A DNA stretch of 64,000 nt from Stenotrophomonas raiganjensis (SeqCode) (GTDB taxonomy: Bacteria > Pseudomonadota > Gammaproteobacteria > Xanthomonadales > Xanthomonadaceae): positions 1-64,000 of the forward strand of contig NZ_JAUTXR010000125.1 in the NCBI RefSeq assembly GCF_030658505.1, read 5' to 3'. Each line of letters opens with the position of its first letter. Positions within the stretch are counted from its first letter, which is position 1. Shown one piece after another: positions 29,029 through 36,946 of this stretch. The notes beneath the pieces are model-generated. The model ran no database searches, was not told the DNA's origin, and saw only the letters and a program-made list of their open reading frames with translations. Position numbers and translations under genes: made by a program.

Positions 29029-30021
29029 TTACGCGACGGCGGATTCGTCCCAGGCGAGCGCGTCGCTGACGCGGATCGGGATGCCACGGAAGGTGTTCAC
29101 CGGCTGGCCGTTCAGTTCGGTCTGCTTCAGGGCCAGGATGCGGCGGTTGTTGGCCTGGATGTCCAGCCACTCGTAAATGTCGCGGTTGACGTAGATCACC
29201 GTGTTCAAGCTCTCCAGGCGCTCGATGCGGTGCGTCGCCTTGATCAGCTCGTTGATCAGCACCAGCTCGGTGTTCGGCTCGGGATCGACCTTCAGATTGC
29301 TGACCTTGATGTTCGCCACGCGCGCGATGCAACGCGGGTCCTCAACCGCCAGGCCAGCCTGCAGCGCAAACCAGTCGCGGTAGGCCGGGTACTTGCCGCC
29401 GTTGCCGTCGTCGACCAGCTCGTCGCCGTAATCGGTGTGCTGGATGCCGGCCTTGGTGCCCTTGGCGTAGATGCCATACACCGAGTCATCGCCCCAGCCA
29501 ACGACCCAGATCGAGGTCAGGTTGCTGCCAGTGCCCGACAGCTTGATGATCTGGCGCGACAGGTCACCGGTGGCGTCGGCGTAGCGCTCCTTCAGGCCCA
29601 CGAATCCGGCCGACTGGATCTTGGAGCCATTGAAGAACTGCGACTCGAAGCTCTGGCCGATCGCCTCGATGTGGCGGCCGTTCTTCTTCACGCGGAAGTC
29701 GGAGACGTTGGTCGACAGCTCAGCCAGCACCTTGTCGACCTGGCCCAGCGACGCGAACTCGGCAGTGGCTTCGGTGATGTCGGCGGCCTTACCGGTCGAC
29801 GGCTTCACACCAGCGTTGAGCTTGCGCAGAACGGCCTCGGGAAGCTGCGTTTCGACGCCGATGCGATGACCGTTCGTGGTGTTGGCTTCAACCCACGGGA
29901 TGTCCTGGAAGACCGGCTTGCGCTTGGTCAGGATCTCTGCGATCGGCAGCGGCTTGCCGTCCTGGGTGTAGCGGGTGGAGATGTCGGTGATGTTCGGAAC
30001 ATCACGGGTCAGAGTTGCCAT
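29029..30021 (-). CDS. Major capsid protein (HK97-fold, BPP-1-like)
   Basis: 330 aa. The family signature is seen in the N-terminal TRDVPNITDISTRYTQDGKP, and centrally in RSAGFVGLKERYAD-like sequence, SIWVVGWGDDSVYGIYAKGT and the end FRGIPIRVSDALAWDESAVA. These are typical of the Bbp17-type capsid proteins of podophages. It is flanked by hairpins on both sides, upstream at 30042 and a weaker one between it and the cement gene, which fits a need for high separate expression. Confidence 0.87.
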   Translation of the reverse strand: MATLTRDVPNITDISTRYTQDGKPLPIAEILTKRKPVFQDIPWVEANTTNGHRIGVETQLPEAVLRKLNAGVKPSTGKAADITEATAEFASLGQVDKVLAELSTNVSDFRVKKNGRHIEAIGQSFESQFFNGSKIQSAGFVGLKERYADATGDLSRQIIKLSGTGSNLTSIWVVGWGDDSVYGIYAKGTKAGIQHTDYGDELVDDGNGGKYPAYRDWFALQAGLAVEDPRCIARVANIKVSNLKVDPEPNTELVLINELIKATHRIERLESLNTVIYVNRDIYEWLDIQANNRRILALKQTELNGQPVNTFRGIPIRVSDALAWDESAVA

Positions 30022-30041
30022 TGTTCAGTCCTCTGGATACG

Positions 30042-30063
30042 AAAAAGCCGCCAATCGGCGGCC
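30042..30063 (-). terminator. Hairpin terminator between scaffold and capsid (minus strand)
   Basis: Stem GCCGCC / GGCGGC with a short AATC loop, followed on the minus strand by TTTTTCG. It lies between the scaffold stop (30087) and capsid start (30021) and is probably an attenuating or partial terminator or RNA-processing hairpin. Confidence 0.65.
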
Positions 30064-30086
30064 GTGGGATGGGTTGTTGTGTTGGC

Positions 30087-30800
30087 TCAGTCGCGCTGGC
30101 GTGCGGCCGGGCGGTCGGCGTACTGGTACATGCGGTCACCGGTGCTCTGCGTGCCACTGGTGGTGGTACCGCCCAGACCGTCCACCTTGCTGTCGCGAAG
30201 GAACTCGCCGAAGAAGGCGAACGCCTTGATCATGGTCGGGTGGTTGCCCCAGCCCAGTTCGTTGAACGCCTTGGTCAGCTCGGGGTCGTTGATGGCCTTT
30301 ACCGCGGTGGTGGCCAGGCCGACAGTTTCGTCGTACTTGGCGCCCAGCTGCTGCTTGGCATCCACGCCCCACTGCTCCAGCTGCTGCAGGCGCTGAGCCT
30401 CCACGGCTTGCTGCAGTGCCGCCGCGTCCTGCCCGGCCATCTGGGTATACAGGTCCACGGCCTCCTGGGCCTGTTCCTGCGTCCAACCCTTGGCCTTGAA
30501 GAACTCGGTGGCCTGCCCGAGGCGGTCGCCTTCGAGGGTGAATCCCTCCGGCACCTTGAACGCCTCGTACTGCTCCGGTGCGCCATCGCTGGTGTCGCCC
30601 TTGGACTTGCCGGCCTCGCCGCCTTCGTCCTTGGTGTCCGTGCTGGTGGTGCCCTTCGCATCACCTCCGTTCCCCGTACCCTCGGTTGCCGGCTGGCCAC
30701 TGCCGCCGGTGACCTGCTGTTCCGTGGTGCTGGTGGTGGTCTTGCCCTCGCCTTCGCCAGAATTTTGGGTGCTGGTCTCGGTGGCGGTTTCAGTCGACAT
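30087..30800 (-). CDS. Capsid scaffolding protein
   Basis: 237 aa from the ATG at 30800 (a GTG 6 nt upstream is possible). The first ~75 residues are a low-complexity Thr/Gly/Glu stretch. Then comes helical sequence (GDRLGQATEFFKAKGWTQEQAQEAVDLY), typical of podovirus scaffold proteins, and the end is ADRPAARQRD. Position directly upstream of the capsid gene is standard. It overlaps the Bbp19-like gene by 11 bases. Confidence 0.83.
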   Translation of the reverse strand: MSTETATETSTQNSGEGEGKTTTSTTEQQVTGGSGQPATEGTGNGGDAKGTTSTDTKDEGGEAGKSKGDTSDGAPEQYEAFKVPEGFTLEGDRLGQATEFFKAKGWTQEQAQEAVDLYTQMAGQDAAALQQAVEAQRLQQLEQWGVDAKQQLGAKYDETVGLATTAVKAINDPELTKAFNELGWGNHPTMIKAFAFFGEFLRDSKVDGLGGTTTSGTQSTGDRMYQYADRPAARQRD

Positions 30801-31149
30801 GTTCACTTTCCTCGGGTTGCTGCAGCTGCGACTGCAGCCGCTTCAGTGCACTGTTGGCCTCGGCGCGCATTTGAGCTTCGCGCTCCGGGCAGCTGTCACG
30901 GACGACGCTCAGCCACCACTGGCCGGCCTCCTGACGTCCGATTTTTCGGGACTGCGCCATCGCGTTGGTGTTGAACGCGCTGTCATCCACATCCATGGCC
31001 TGAATGAACAGCCACACCAGCCGGCGCCCGGCTGGATCGGCCAGCACTGCCCGCGCGTCCTCGCGCAGCTGGCTGTCCTGCAGGTCGGCGATGCGCTCGG
31101 CCACACGGCGCTGCTCTTCCTCCCGTGGGTCCATGCCGGGGCGCTTCAT
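30790..31149 (-). CDS. Bbp19-like phage protein
   Basis: 119 aa. The core DPAGRRLVWLFIQAMDVDDSAF and GRQEAGQWWLSVVR matches the Bbp19-like family found between portal and scaffold genes in BPP-1-type phages. The function of the family is not known; a role in head assembly is plausible from position. It overlaps portal (4 bases) and scaffold (11 bases), so the three are translationally linked. Confidence 0.72.
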   Translation of the reverse strand: MKRPGMDPREEEQRRVAERIADLQDSQLREDARAVLADPAGRRLVWLFIQAMDVDDSAFNTNAMAQSRKIGRQEAGQWWLSVVRDSCPEREAQMRAEANSALKRLQSQLQQPEESEHVD

Positions 31150-32858
31150 GCGGCACCCTGCATGGCGTCAATCAGCGCCTGGGCCGCCGAGCCTTCCTCG
31201 GGCACGGTGTCGCTGGCCGTCTTCAGCGCCTGCGCGGCGTCCTTCATGGGCTGGGCAGACGCTGCCAGCTGCTGCTGGCGCTGCTGCTGGGCGCGATCGG
31301 CACGAATGCTGGCCACGGCATCGTCGCTGCGGATGATCGAAGCAGGACCGCCGACCGCAGTGGTGTATTCGTCGACTACCTGGTCCGCGTCCAGCTTGTC
31401 CATCACCGATGGATCGCCGGTTGCCTGGGCGACGCCGGCAACGAACTGCACCGTGCGCTCGATGGAGCCGACTGCTGCGGCCTTGGCCGCCTGCGCCAGG
31501 ATGCTGGTGTACTCGATCTTCAGGGGAAGGTCCGCCAGCACCTGCGGCGGGTCCGGGATGCGGCCGGCGCGTTCCAGAAGGCGGAACACGCGGACGATCA
31601 CCGGGTCGAGAACTTCGTCCGTGATCGACTCCAGCGTGGGGGCCAGCACGGCAGCCTTCTCTTCCTTTCGGGTGGCGATCTCGGTGGCCGTGCGGTCAGT
31701 CTTGTCACCCAGCGCTTCCAGCATCAGGAAGAGCTGATAGAAGAAGGCCCGCTCGATCCGGGCCTCGATGGTGGCGATCTCTTCGCGGATCTGCTGCAAC
31801 GCCCTGGCGTCGGGCGTGTAGACCGGCGCAACGGTGGCGTTGACCGAGTCCTGTGGCAGGTAAACCATGCCGCCCTTTCGCAGGCGCGCGCCTCCGGACC
31901 GCTTCAGCGATTCCGGCCCTCCGAGCGTGGGATCGGAGAGTTGCTCCATCAGACGCAGCTTTTCGCCTTCCAGATATTGCAGCTGCTTGATGTCTCCCAA
32001 GCAGTCGACCGCCGGGCTGGTGGAGTACACGTCTTCAGCCACCGGATTCCAGCGAGCCACCACGAACGGCGCTTCGTAGTGCCCGCCGATGTCCAGAATC
32101 CCGTGGTCGGCAGTGCCCACCCCATCGATCCAGACCACCTCACGGTAGGGTCGGAACTGCGGCGCCTGCAGCCCCAGCGGCCCGATACCGGGGCGCTCGT
32201 TGGGATTCGGCTCGATCAGCGATTCCACGATGAACTCTCGGTCGCCATTGTTCGCCAGGCAGTCCCGAACGGTTCTCGGCAGCCGGTCTGCACCGTAGCG
32301 CTGCTCCAGCTGCCGGGCAGTCTTCGTGTACCGGCGCCACAGCGAGTCGACACGCTGCTGGTCGTCCAGCCCCACCGCGTAGGTGCCTGCGGTGAGCGAG
32401 TAAAACCGGACCACCTCGCGCGGATCTTCGAGGATCAGCATTGGCGCAGTGCCGAAAAGTCCGTCTTCCGTGTAGACGACCGGCATGGCCTTGTAGAAGT
32501 TGCTGCTGGCCAAGGCGTCCCGGATGCGCTGCGCGACGTCGTCCAGCCATACCCGGACGCCAAACTGCTCAGACAGCGACGGGTCCGGCGTCTTGACCAG
32601 GAACCACGGCTGCGCCTTCGGCGTCATGTGGGACATCATGCCGGCCGACATCGTGCGCAGGACCTCGGTGGCGGTGCTGTTGATGACCTTGGCCCGGTTG
32701 CGCTTCCTTGGCTTCGTGTCGGTCTCGCCGTAGAAGCGGCCGCGGGTTGGGTCCACGTACTCCGACACCTGGCGCCAGTCTGTGTTCCAGTCCGTCTGGT
32801 TGTCCTTCATTGCCTTCTTGCGGCGCCGGCAGTGCGCGCGCAGCTCCATCATGTCCAT
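31146..32858 (-). CDS. Portal (head-tail connector) protein
   Basis: 570 aa from MDMMELRAH; a start two codons later is better spaced from GGAGG. Recognisable T7 gp8-like portal features: WRQVSEYVDPTRGRF near the N terminus, MSAGMMSHMTPKAQPWF, VVYTEDGLFGTAPMLI, and the helical C-terminal part ERAFFYQLFLMLEALGDKTDRTATE. It forms the dodecameric ring for DNA packaging. The start overlaps the stop of the small gene upstream (TGATG). Confidence 0.9.
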   Translation of the reverse strand: MDMMELRAHCRRRKKAMKDNQTDWNTDWRQVSEYVDPTRGRFYGETDTKPRKRNRAKVINSTATEVLRTMSAGMMSHMTPKAQPWFLVKTPDPSLSEQFGVRVWLDDVAQRIRDALASSNFYKAMPVVYTEDGLFGTAPMLILEDPREVVRFYSLTAGTYAVGLDDQQRVDSLWRRYTKTARQLEQRYGADRLPRTVRDCLANNGDREFIVESLIEPNPNERPGIGPLGLQAPQFRPYREVVWIDGVGTADHGILDIGGHYEAPFVVARWNPVAEDVYSTSPAVDCLGDIKQLQYLEGEKLRLMEQLSDPTLGGPESLKRSGGARLRKGGMVYLPQDSVNATVAPVYTPDARALQQIREEIATIEARIERAFFYQLFLMLEALGDKTDRTATEIATRKEEKAAVLAPTLESITDEVLDPVIVRVFRLLERAGRIPDPPQVLADLPLKIEYTSILAQAAKAAAVGSIERTVQFVAGVAQATGDPSVMDKLDADQVVDEYTTAVGGPASIIRSDDAVASIRADRAQQQRQQQLAASAQPMKDAAQALKTASDTVPEEGSAAQALIDAMQGAA

Positions 32859-33121
32859 CAGCCTCCCCCCAGCACGGTGTTGCGCGGAGCTGTTCCACCC
32901 AGCGCGGTTGTCGTCGGCGCCAGCGATCGATACGCCACAGAGGACGCGCCGCTGCTGGCGTAGGTGCGGCGCTCGTCCTCGGCTTCCTTGCGAGCGCGGC
33001 GCACGCGGCCAGTCGGATCGCCTACCGCGGTCTTGGTGATGCCAAGCGGGTCGGCGTACTTGCCGGTCTTGTCGCCGAACAGCAGGCCACCCGGATCGAT
33101 GATCTGGCGCGAGGTGCACAT
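32858..33121 (-). CDS. Small phage protein upstream of portal
   Basis: 87 aa starting MCTSRQIIDPGGLLFGDKTGKY. It has a conserved-looking N terminus and a charged middle (RRARKEAEDERR) and ends in Gly. It is not recognised beyond being the kind of short protein found upstream of portals in BPP-1-like phages. It overlaps the portal start, so is probably co-translated. Its neighbour at 33329 also begins MC and is of similar size. Confidence 0.68.
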   Translation of the reverse strand: MCTSRQIIDPGGLLFGDKTGKYADPLGITKTAVGDPTGRVRRARKEAEDERRTYASSGASSVAYRSLAPTTTALGGTAPRNTVLGGG

Positions 33122-33125
33122 GGCG

Positions 33126-33329
33126 TCAGGCACCCAGCGCCGTCTTGACCGACGCGGTCGGCATCGCCGAGCTGGTGTCACCGGCCAGGATGGTCGACCG
33201 CGCGCCGAAGCGCTGGCGCTGCCGCTGGCGTTCGCGGTCACGCTCGTTCACGGCAGCGTCGTCGATGGACTCGGGCGCCACTTCAGGCGCTGCGGCCACC
33301 GGCTTCACCTTTGGGGCGGAGTTGCACAT
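33126..33329 (-). CDS. Small phage protein between terminase and portal genes
   Basis: 67 aa starting MCNSAPKVKPVAAAPE. It is Pro/Ala-rich at the N terminus, with a strongly basic middle containing an RQRQRQRFG run. It lies 10 bp after the terminase gene and 4 bp before the next small gene. Unknown function. The ATG at 33329 is preferred over a longer frame because upstream sequence overlaps the terminase C terminus. Confidence 0.65.
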   Translation of the reverse strand: MCNSAPKVKPVAAAPEVAPESIDDAAVNERDRERQRQRQRFGARSTILAGDTSSAMPTASVKTALGA

Positions 33330-33339
33330 GGAGATTCCT

Positions 33340-34839
33340 TCAGGACAGCGGGTTGTAGGGCTCGCCGGCCTGCTGGTCGGCGTGGTCGCGATGCTCCATC
33401 GGCGACCCATCGGGGAAGCGCGGCCGGGGCATCACGGGGTATGCGAACGACAGCACCAGGGCGTCGGCCCGGTTGGGGCTCGGCAGGCCGCGGCGCTTCA
33501 TGTCCTTCTTCGATTCCATCTGCAGCTTGCCGTCGAGGCGCGGCACGGTTTCGGGTGCCTGCAGCTCGTCGCGCAGCTGCGGGTCTTCAGGGATGGCGCC
33601 GCCTTCCTTCAGCCAGTCGCGGCAGGCTTTCCACATCTCGGCGCGCTTGTTGAGGCAGCCTTGGTCGCCCGACTCTCCGGAGAACCACACCAGGCGCCAG
33701 TCGCGGCCCATGGTTCGGCCTGCGGACACGATGCCGGTGCCGAACCCGCCATCGACGAACACAGCGTCGGCCTGATGCTCGTCCTCCAGCTGGGCGAGGA
33801 TCGCCGCCACCGCCATGTCGTTGTCGTTCTTGGCCAGCGTGCGCAGCTGCCGATAGGCCAGGCCCTGACGCAGGCCGATCACCAGCTCGTCGTCGCCTTC
33901 CCACGCCGGGTCCAGCGTGAGGATCTTCGGCGCCCAGCTGTACTGTTCCGGCCGCAGGTGTCGCCCGTAGGCTGCAGCCACATCCGCCTCGGCGATGAAC
34001 TGGCGGGCTGACATCGAGGGGAACAGGCCGCGGATACGGACCTTCACCACGTCGCTGTCCTCGCCGTAGTCGCGCACCATGCGCTCGGCCTCGACCAGGT
34101 TCACACCCTCAACGGTGCGGCTGTCGATCTGCTCGGTGTCCCAGCTGGCCTTGAACCGGCGGAAGCACTCGCGGAACCGCCCGGTGTTGCGGGTGGTGTT
34201 GCCGAACGCAGCCCAGATGATCTCGGTGCCTTGGTCGGTCAGCGCGCCCTCGGCAACTTCCCACACCTTGTCGGCGATGGCCGAAGCCTCGTCGAACACC
34301 AGCAGGATGCGCCGGCCCTCGTTGTGCAGGCCCGCGAATGCCTCGGTGTTGTTCTGCGACCACGGCACCGCGTCGATGCGCCAGGTCTTGTCGTGGCCCG
34401 GGGCGTTGCTGATCAGCGCGGTGGCGGTCAGCGTTGCCCAGTCCTTGGTGAGGCTGATTCCGTGCCACTTCGACAGCTCGGCCCAGGTCTTGGTGCGCAG
34501 CTGGATGTCGGTATTGGCCGTGACCACGCCGCGGGTGTCCTCGAACGTGTCGAAGGCCCACTTGATCAGCATCGCCACCAGGGCGGATTTGCCGATGCCG
34601 TGACCCGAGCCGACGGCCTGGCGGATCACCTCGCCAGCATCAGCAGCCCCGGCCTGCAGCTTCCTGCCAACCTTCTCCAGCTGCCGGCGCTGCCAGGCGC
34701 GCAGCTTCTTGCCATCCAGCGGGCCGCCCTTGACGCCCCACGGGAAGTTGAACAGCACGTAGCCCAGCGGGTCGTGCTGGAACGAGCCGATGGCCTCGAC
34801 CAGCTGCTGCTCAGGACTCGCGGCCAGCTGCGCGCTCAC
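33340..34839 (-). CDS. terL: Terminase large subunit
   Basis: 499 aa. The ATPase domain has Walker A GSGHGIGKS (77-85) and Walker B LLVFDEAS (D183, E184). The C-terminal nuclease part starts with ILTLDPAWEGDDE and includes VFVDGGFGTG and NRADALVLSFAYP. Size and motifs fit a phage packaging motor. It overlaps the small terminase gene by 29 bases. Confidence 0.93.
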   Translation of the reverse strand: MSAQLAASPEQQLVEAIGSFQHDPLGYVLFNFPWGVKGGPLDGKKLRAWQRRQLEKVGRKLQAGAADAGEVIRQAVGSGHGIGKSALVAMLIKWAFDTFEDTRGVVTANTDIQLRTKTWAELSKWHGISLTKDWATLTATALISNAPGHDKTWRIDAVPWSQNNTEAFAGLHNEGRRILLVFDEASAIADKVWEVAEGALTDQGTEIIWAAFGNTTRNTGRFRECFRRFKASWDTEQIDSRTVEGVNLVEAERMVRDYGEDSDVVKVRIRGLFPSMSARQFIAEADVAAAYGRHLRPEQYSWAPKILTLDPAWEGDDELVIGLRQGLAYRQLRTLAKNDNDMAVAAILAQLEDEHQADAVFVDGGFGTGIVSAGRTMGRDWRLVWFSGESGDQGCLNKRAEMWKACRDWLKEGGAIPEDPQLRDELQAPETVPRLDGKLQMESKKDMKRRGLPSPNRADALVLSFAYPVMPRPRFPDGSPMEHRDHADQQAGEPYNPLS

Positions 34840-35266
34840 GGGCGGCCCTCAGTTGGTCGGCCAGGTTGTCCTGCACGCCGTGGTCCAGGGCAACACGCTC
34901 GCCGTACTTCTTGGGCTGCAGCTTGCCGGCGTACCACTTCCGGGCATCGATCATCAGCTTGGAGCGCTCGACCATGTCGCCTGTCTGCCGCTCCAGCACC
35001 TTGCCCTTCCCATCCTTCTTCAGCCGCTCGCCCTGCACCGCCTTGTCGGCGATGTCTAGGATCTCTTCGGCCAGCGTGTCCGCCTGCAGCTCGCGTGCAC
35101 GCGCGTACTGGTTTCGAAACGCCTCGTTCTCAGCCAACCAACGAATGACCGTGGAACGGCTCGGCATCTTCGCCGTGGAACAGATCGTGCGCAGGCTCTT
35201 GCCATCCACCAGCAGGTCGCAGATCGCGTCGGCCAGCTGCTGGCTGTACTTGCTGGGGCGTGCCAT
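34811..35266 (-). CDS. terS: Terminase small subunit
   Basis: 151 aa. Begins MARPSKYSQQLADAICDLLVDG with a helix-turn-helix (SLRTICSTAKMPSRSTVIRWL), followed by the characteristic NEAFRNQYARAREL and a basic WYAGKLQPKKYGER. This is the usual layout of DNA-binding small terminases that recognise the pac or cos site. It overlaps the gene upstream (ATGA). Confidence 0.88.
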   Translation of the reverse strand: MARPSKYSQQLADAICDLLVDGKSLRTICSTAKMPSRSTVIRWLAENEAFRNQYARARELQADTLAEEILDIADKAVQGERLKKDGKGKVLERQTGDMVERSKLMIDARKWYAGKLQPKKYGERVALDHGVQDNLADQLRAARERAAGRES

Positions 35267-35514
35267 CAGTAGTCGCCCCTGATGATCCGGGCCTTCGACC
35301 ACTCCAGCAGCCCGACCAGCTCTGCGGCACTGCACTGCCGCCCATAGACGCGGTGATCTACGCCACCTGCGCAATCCACCACCAGGGCCACCTTCTCCAC
35401 GTCCCCGAACTGCCCGGCCTCGATGCGGTCGGCGAACTCCCGGATGCGCGCGGCAAGCTGGTGCTGGTCCACCGCCAGCGCGTTGTTCGGGACGAGCTGC
35501 AGGACGTTGCTCAC
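35266..35514 (-). CDS. Conserved small phage protein upstream of TerS
   Basis: 82 aa: MSNVLQLVPNNALAVDQHQ start, then amphipathic helices (REFADRIEAGQFGDVEKVALVV). It resembles small proteins seen in many phages before the terminase genes, but no function is known. It overlaps both the terS start and the Rz stop by four bases each, so it is part of the late operon. Confidence 0.68.
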   Translation of the reverse strand: MSNVLQLVPNNALAVDQHQLAARIREFADRIEAGQFGDVEKVALVVDCAGGVDHRVYGRQCSAAELVGLLEWSKARIIRGDY

Positions 35515-35981
35515 GGTTGGCCCCTGTCCGCCCGGATCACGGCTTGGCTGGCGCGGACGTGGTCGTCGGCGTCGCGGCCGATTTGAACAGCAGCTCCCGC
35601 AACCTCTGCTCGTAGTTCGGCGTGCGCATCACGTTCGACGGCGCCGGCGACGGCTTGGGACAGGAGGCTGGTGCTGCAGGTGGCGAGGTCGTCGCGCAGC
35701 TGGAGACGCCCAGCGCGCAGGTCAGCCACAACAGCAGCAGGGACGGTCGCGGCCGCAGTGCGGTCTTCTTCATGCTTCGCTCCAATGGCGGCCAGTGTCT
35801 CGGCCTGGGCATGCTCGGCGGCACGGGTTTGGTTCACCTGGGCTGTGATTGCCTCGGCGCCGGCGGCGCGCTGGTCGGCTTCCCTACCCTCTGCCCGATC
35901 ACCCCGCCAGGCCCAGCCAGCACCGAACATGGCACCGGACCACAGGGCGAAGGCGGCGACCGCGATGGCGATGCGGGTCAC
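35511..35981 (-). CDS. Rz: Rz-like spanin, inner-membrane subunit
   Basis: 156 aa from a GTG at 35981 that overlaps the endolysin stop (GTGA). An N-terminal transmembrane helix (IAIAVAAFALWSGAMFGAGWAW) is followed by a long Ala/Glu/Gln-rich periplasmic coiled coil. This is the i-spanin layout. Together with the nested lipoprotein it should fuse inner and outer membranes at the last step of lysis. Confidence 0.83.
   Translation of the reverse strand: MTRIAIAVAAFALWSGAMFGAGWAWRGDRAEGREADQRAAGAEAITAQVNQTRAAEHAQAETLAAIGAKHEEDRTAAATVPAAVVADLRAGRLQLRDDLATCSTSLLSQAVAGAVERDAHAELRAEVAGAAVQIGRDADDHVRASQAVIRADRGQP
35537..35773 (-). CDS. Rz1: Rz1-like spanin, outer-membrane lipoprotein, nested in Rz
   Basis: 78 aa, wholly inside the Rz gene in another frame. 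MKKTALRPRPSLLLLWL is a signal peptide and LGVSSC26 a lipobox, followed by a Pro/Ser-rich linker (PPAAPASCPKPSPAPS). The nested arrangement is the classical Rz/Rz1 pair of lambda and T7-type phages. Confidence 0.85.
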   Translation of the reverse strand: MKKTALRPRPSLLLLWLTCALGVSSCATTSPPAAPASCPKPSPAPSNVMRTPNYEQRLRELLFKSAATPTTTSAPAKP

Positions 35982-36442
35982 GACCGGCCCTCGCACATGC
36001 GACGCTCGGCGGCCCGGCGGTTCACCAGCCCCTGCACGCGCTTGCCGCCGGCGTAGACCCAGCGGTCCAGCTCCGGGCACCAGCTCGCGGCAGGCTGGCC
36101 AGCGTTGATTCGCCCCACCAGCGTCGAGCGGCAGGCAGCACCCACGCCCACGTTGTAGGTCCAGCTCAGCACCGCGGCCCACTCGCGCTCGCGCAGCGGG
36201 ACCTTGATGCACTGGCTGATGCCGGTCAGGTAGCTGCCCAGGCGGCTGTTGAGCTTTTCGGCACACTCCTGCTCGGTGTAGACCGCTTTGTCCGGGCGGC
36301 TGGTGTCGCCGTAGCAGTGGGTGGCGACGCCCACCATGTCGATGTACGGCGTGGGCGAGTAGCCCTCCCATGGCTTCACCAGCGCCGCGGCGGCCAGTGC
36401 GATGACAGCTGCGGCGCTGCCGCCGATCACCTTGCCCTTCAT
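35978..36442 (-). CDS. Endolysin, T4-type lysozyme (GH24), SAR-like N terminus
   Basis: 154 aa. The GH24 catalytic triad is visible as E26-x8-D35-x5-T41 (WEGYSPTPYID then GVAT). Residues 5-22 are a weakly hydrophobic Ala/Gly/Ser helix that fits a signal-anchor-release segment, so export may be Sec-driven with holin-triggered activation. Later parts (AVLSWTYNVG) match the family. The start ATG at 36442 overlaps the holin stop. Confidence 0.9.
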   Translation of the reverse strand: MKGKVIGGSAAAVIALAAAALVKPWEGYSPTPYIDMVGVATHCYGDTSRPDKAVYTEQECAEKLNSRLGSYLTGISQCIKVPLREREWAAVLSWTYNVGVGAACRSTLVGRINAGQPAASWCPELDRWVYAGGKRVQGLVNRRAAERRMCEGRS

Positions 36443-36678
36443 CCGATCACCCCGCCTCGGCGCGCCTGGCGCCATTCGCGTATCCACTTCCACACCAGGT
36501 AGCCGATCTGGCCCACCAGGTAGATGGCCGTCAGCACCAGCACCGCCTTGTCCAGGGTGAACCCCGATGCGACGGCCGTGGCCACCGTTACCGGCGGCGT
36601 GACCTTCAGGGCTGCGGTCCCCACCGCGTCAATGATTTCTCCCCGCATGTCGGTTCCATGGTTGGTCCGGTTCGGCAT
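36439..36678 (-). CDS. Holin
   Basis: 79 aa from the ATG at 36678 with GGAGGG 4 nt upstream. One clear transmembrane helix (VLVLTAIYLVGQIGYLVWKWI), a weaker one before it (VTPPVTVATAVASG), and a basic C terminus (REWRQARRGG). First gene of the lysis cassette holin-endolysin-Rz/Rz1. It may be a pinholin if the endolysin is SAR type. Confidence 0.78.
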   Translation of the reverse strand: MPNRTNHGTDMRGEIIDAVGTAALKVTPPVTVATAVASGFTLDKAVLVLTAIYLVGQIGYLVWKWIREWRQARRGGVIG

Positions 36679-36766
36679 GACGCCCTCCCCGATTGGTCGA
36701 TAGGTGCCCGTCACCGCAGCCCGGCAGGCTCGGCGAATTGGTCCGGTGAGGGTGGACGGGCGTGGA

Positions 36767-36845
36767 TGGTTGCGGGGGCCGGATTCGAACCGGCGAATCT
36801 CCGGGTTATGAGCCCGGCAGCCTGGACCTCTGGCCTACGCCCGCA
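36767..36845 (-). tRNA. tRNA-Met(CAT)-like, phage-encoded, divergent
   Basis: Minus-strand cloverleaf: acceptor TGCGGG pairs with CCCGCA, D stem GGCC/GGCT, anticodon stem CCGGG/CCCGG around loop CTCATAA (anticodon CAT), T stem GCCGG/CCGGC around TTCGAAT, and an encoded ACCA end. One extra base lies near the acceptor/D junction and the variable loop is 6 nt, so length is 79. It could be elongator Met or an Ile2-type tRNA; sequence alone does not decide. Confidence 0.75.
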
Positions 36846-36868
36846 GGAAGCGCAGTCCCGGAAACGCA

Positions 36869-36895
36869 GAAGCCCCGACGCAGGGCCGGGGCTTC
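36869..36895 (-). terminator. Possible hairpin terminator between HEPN-like gene and tRNA
   Basis: Stem GAAGCCCCG / CGGGGCTTC with a 9-nt loop. There is no long T run, so it may be a weak terminator or an RNA-processing site ahead of the tRNA. Confidence 0.45.
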
Positions 36896-36946
36896 AGGGA
36901 CAATTCTTGACAGTTGCAGAATTAGGGCATCTGCTTGTGCAACTTG

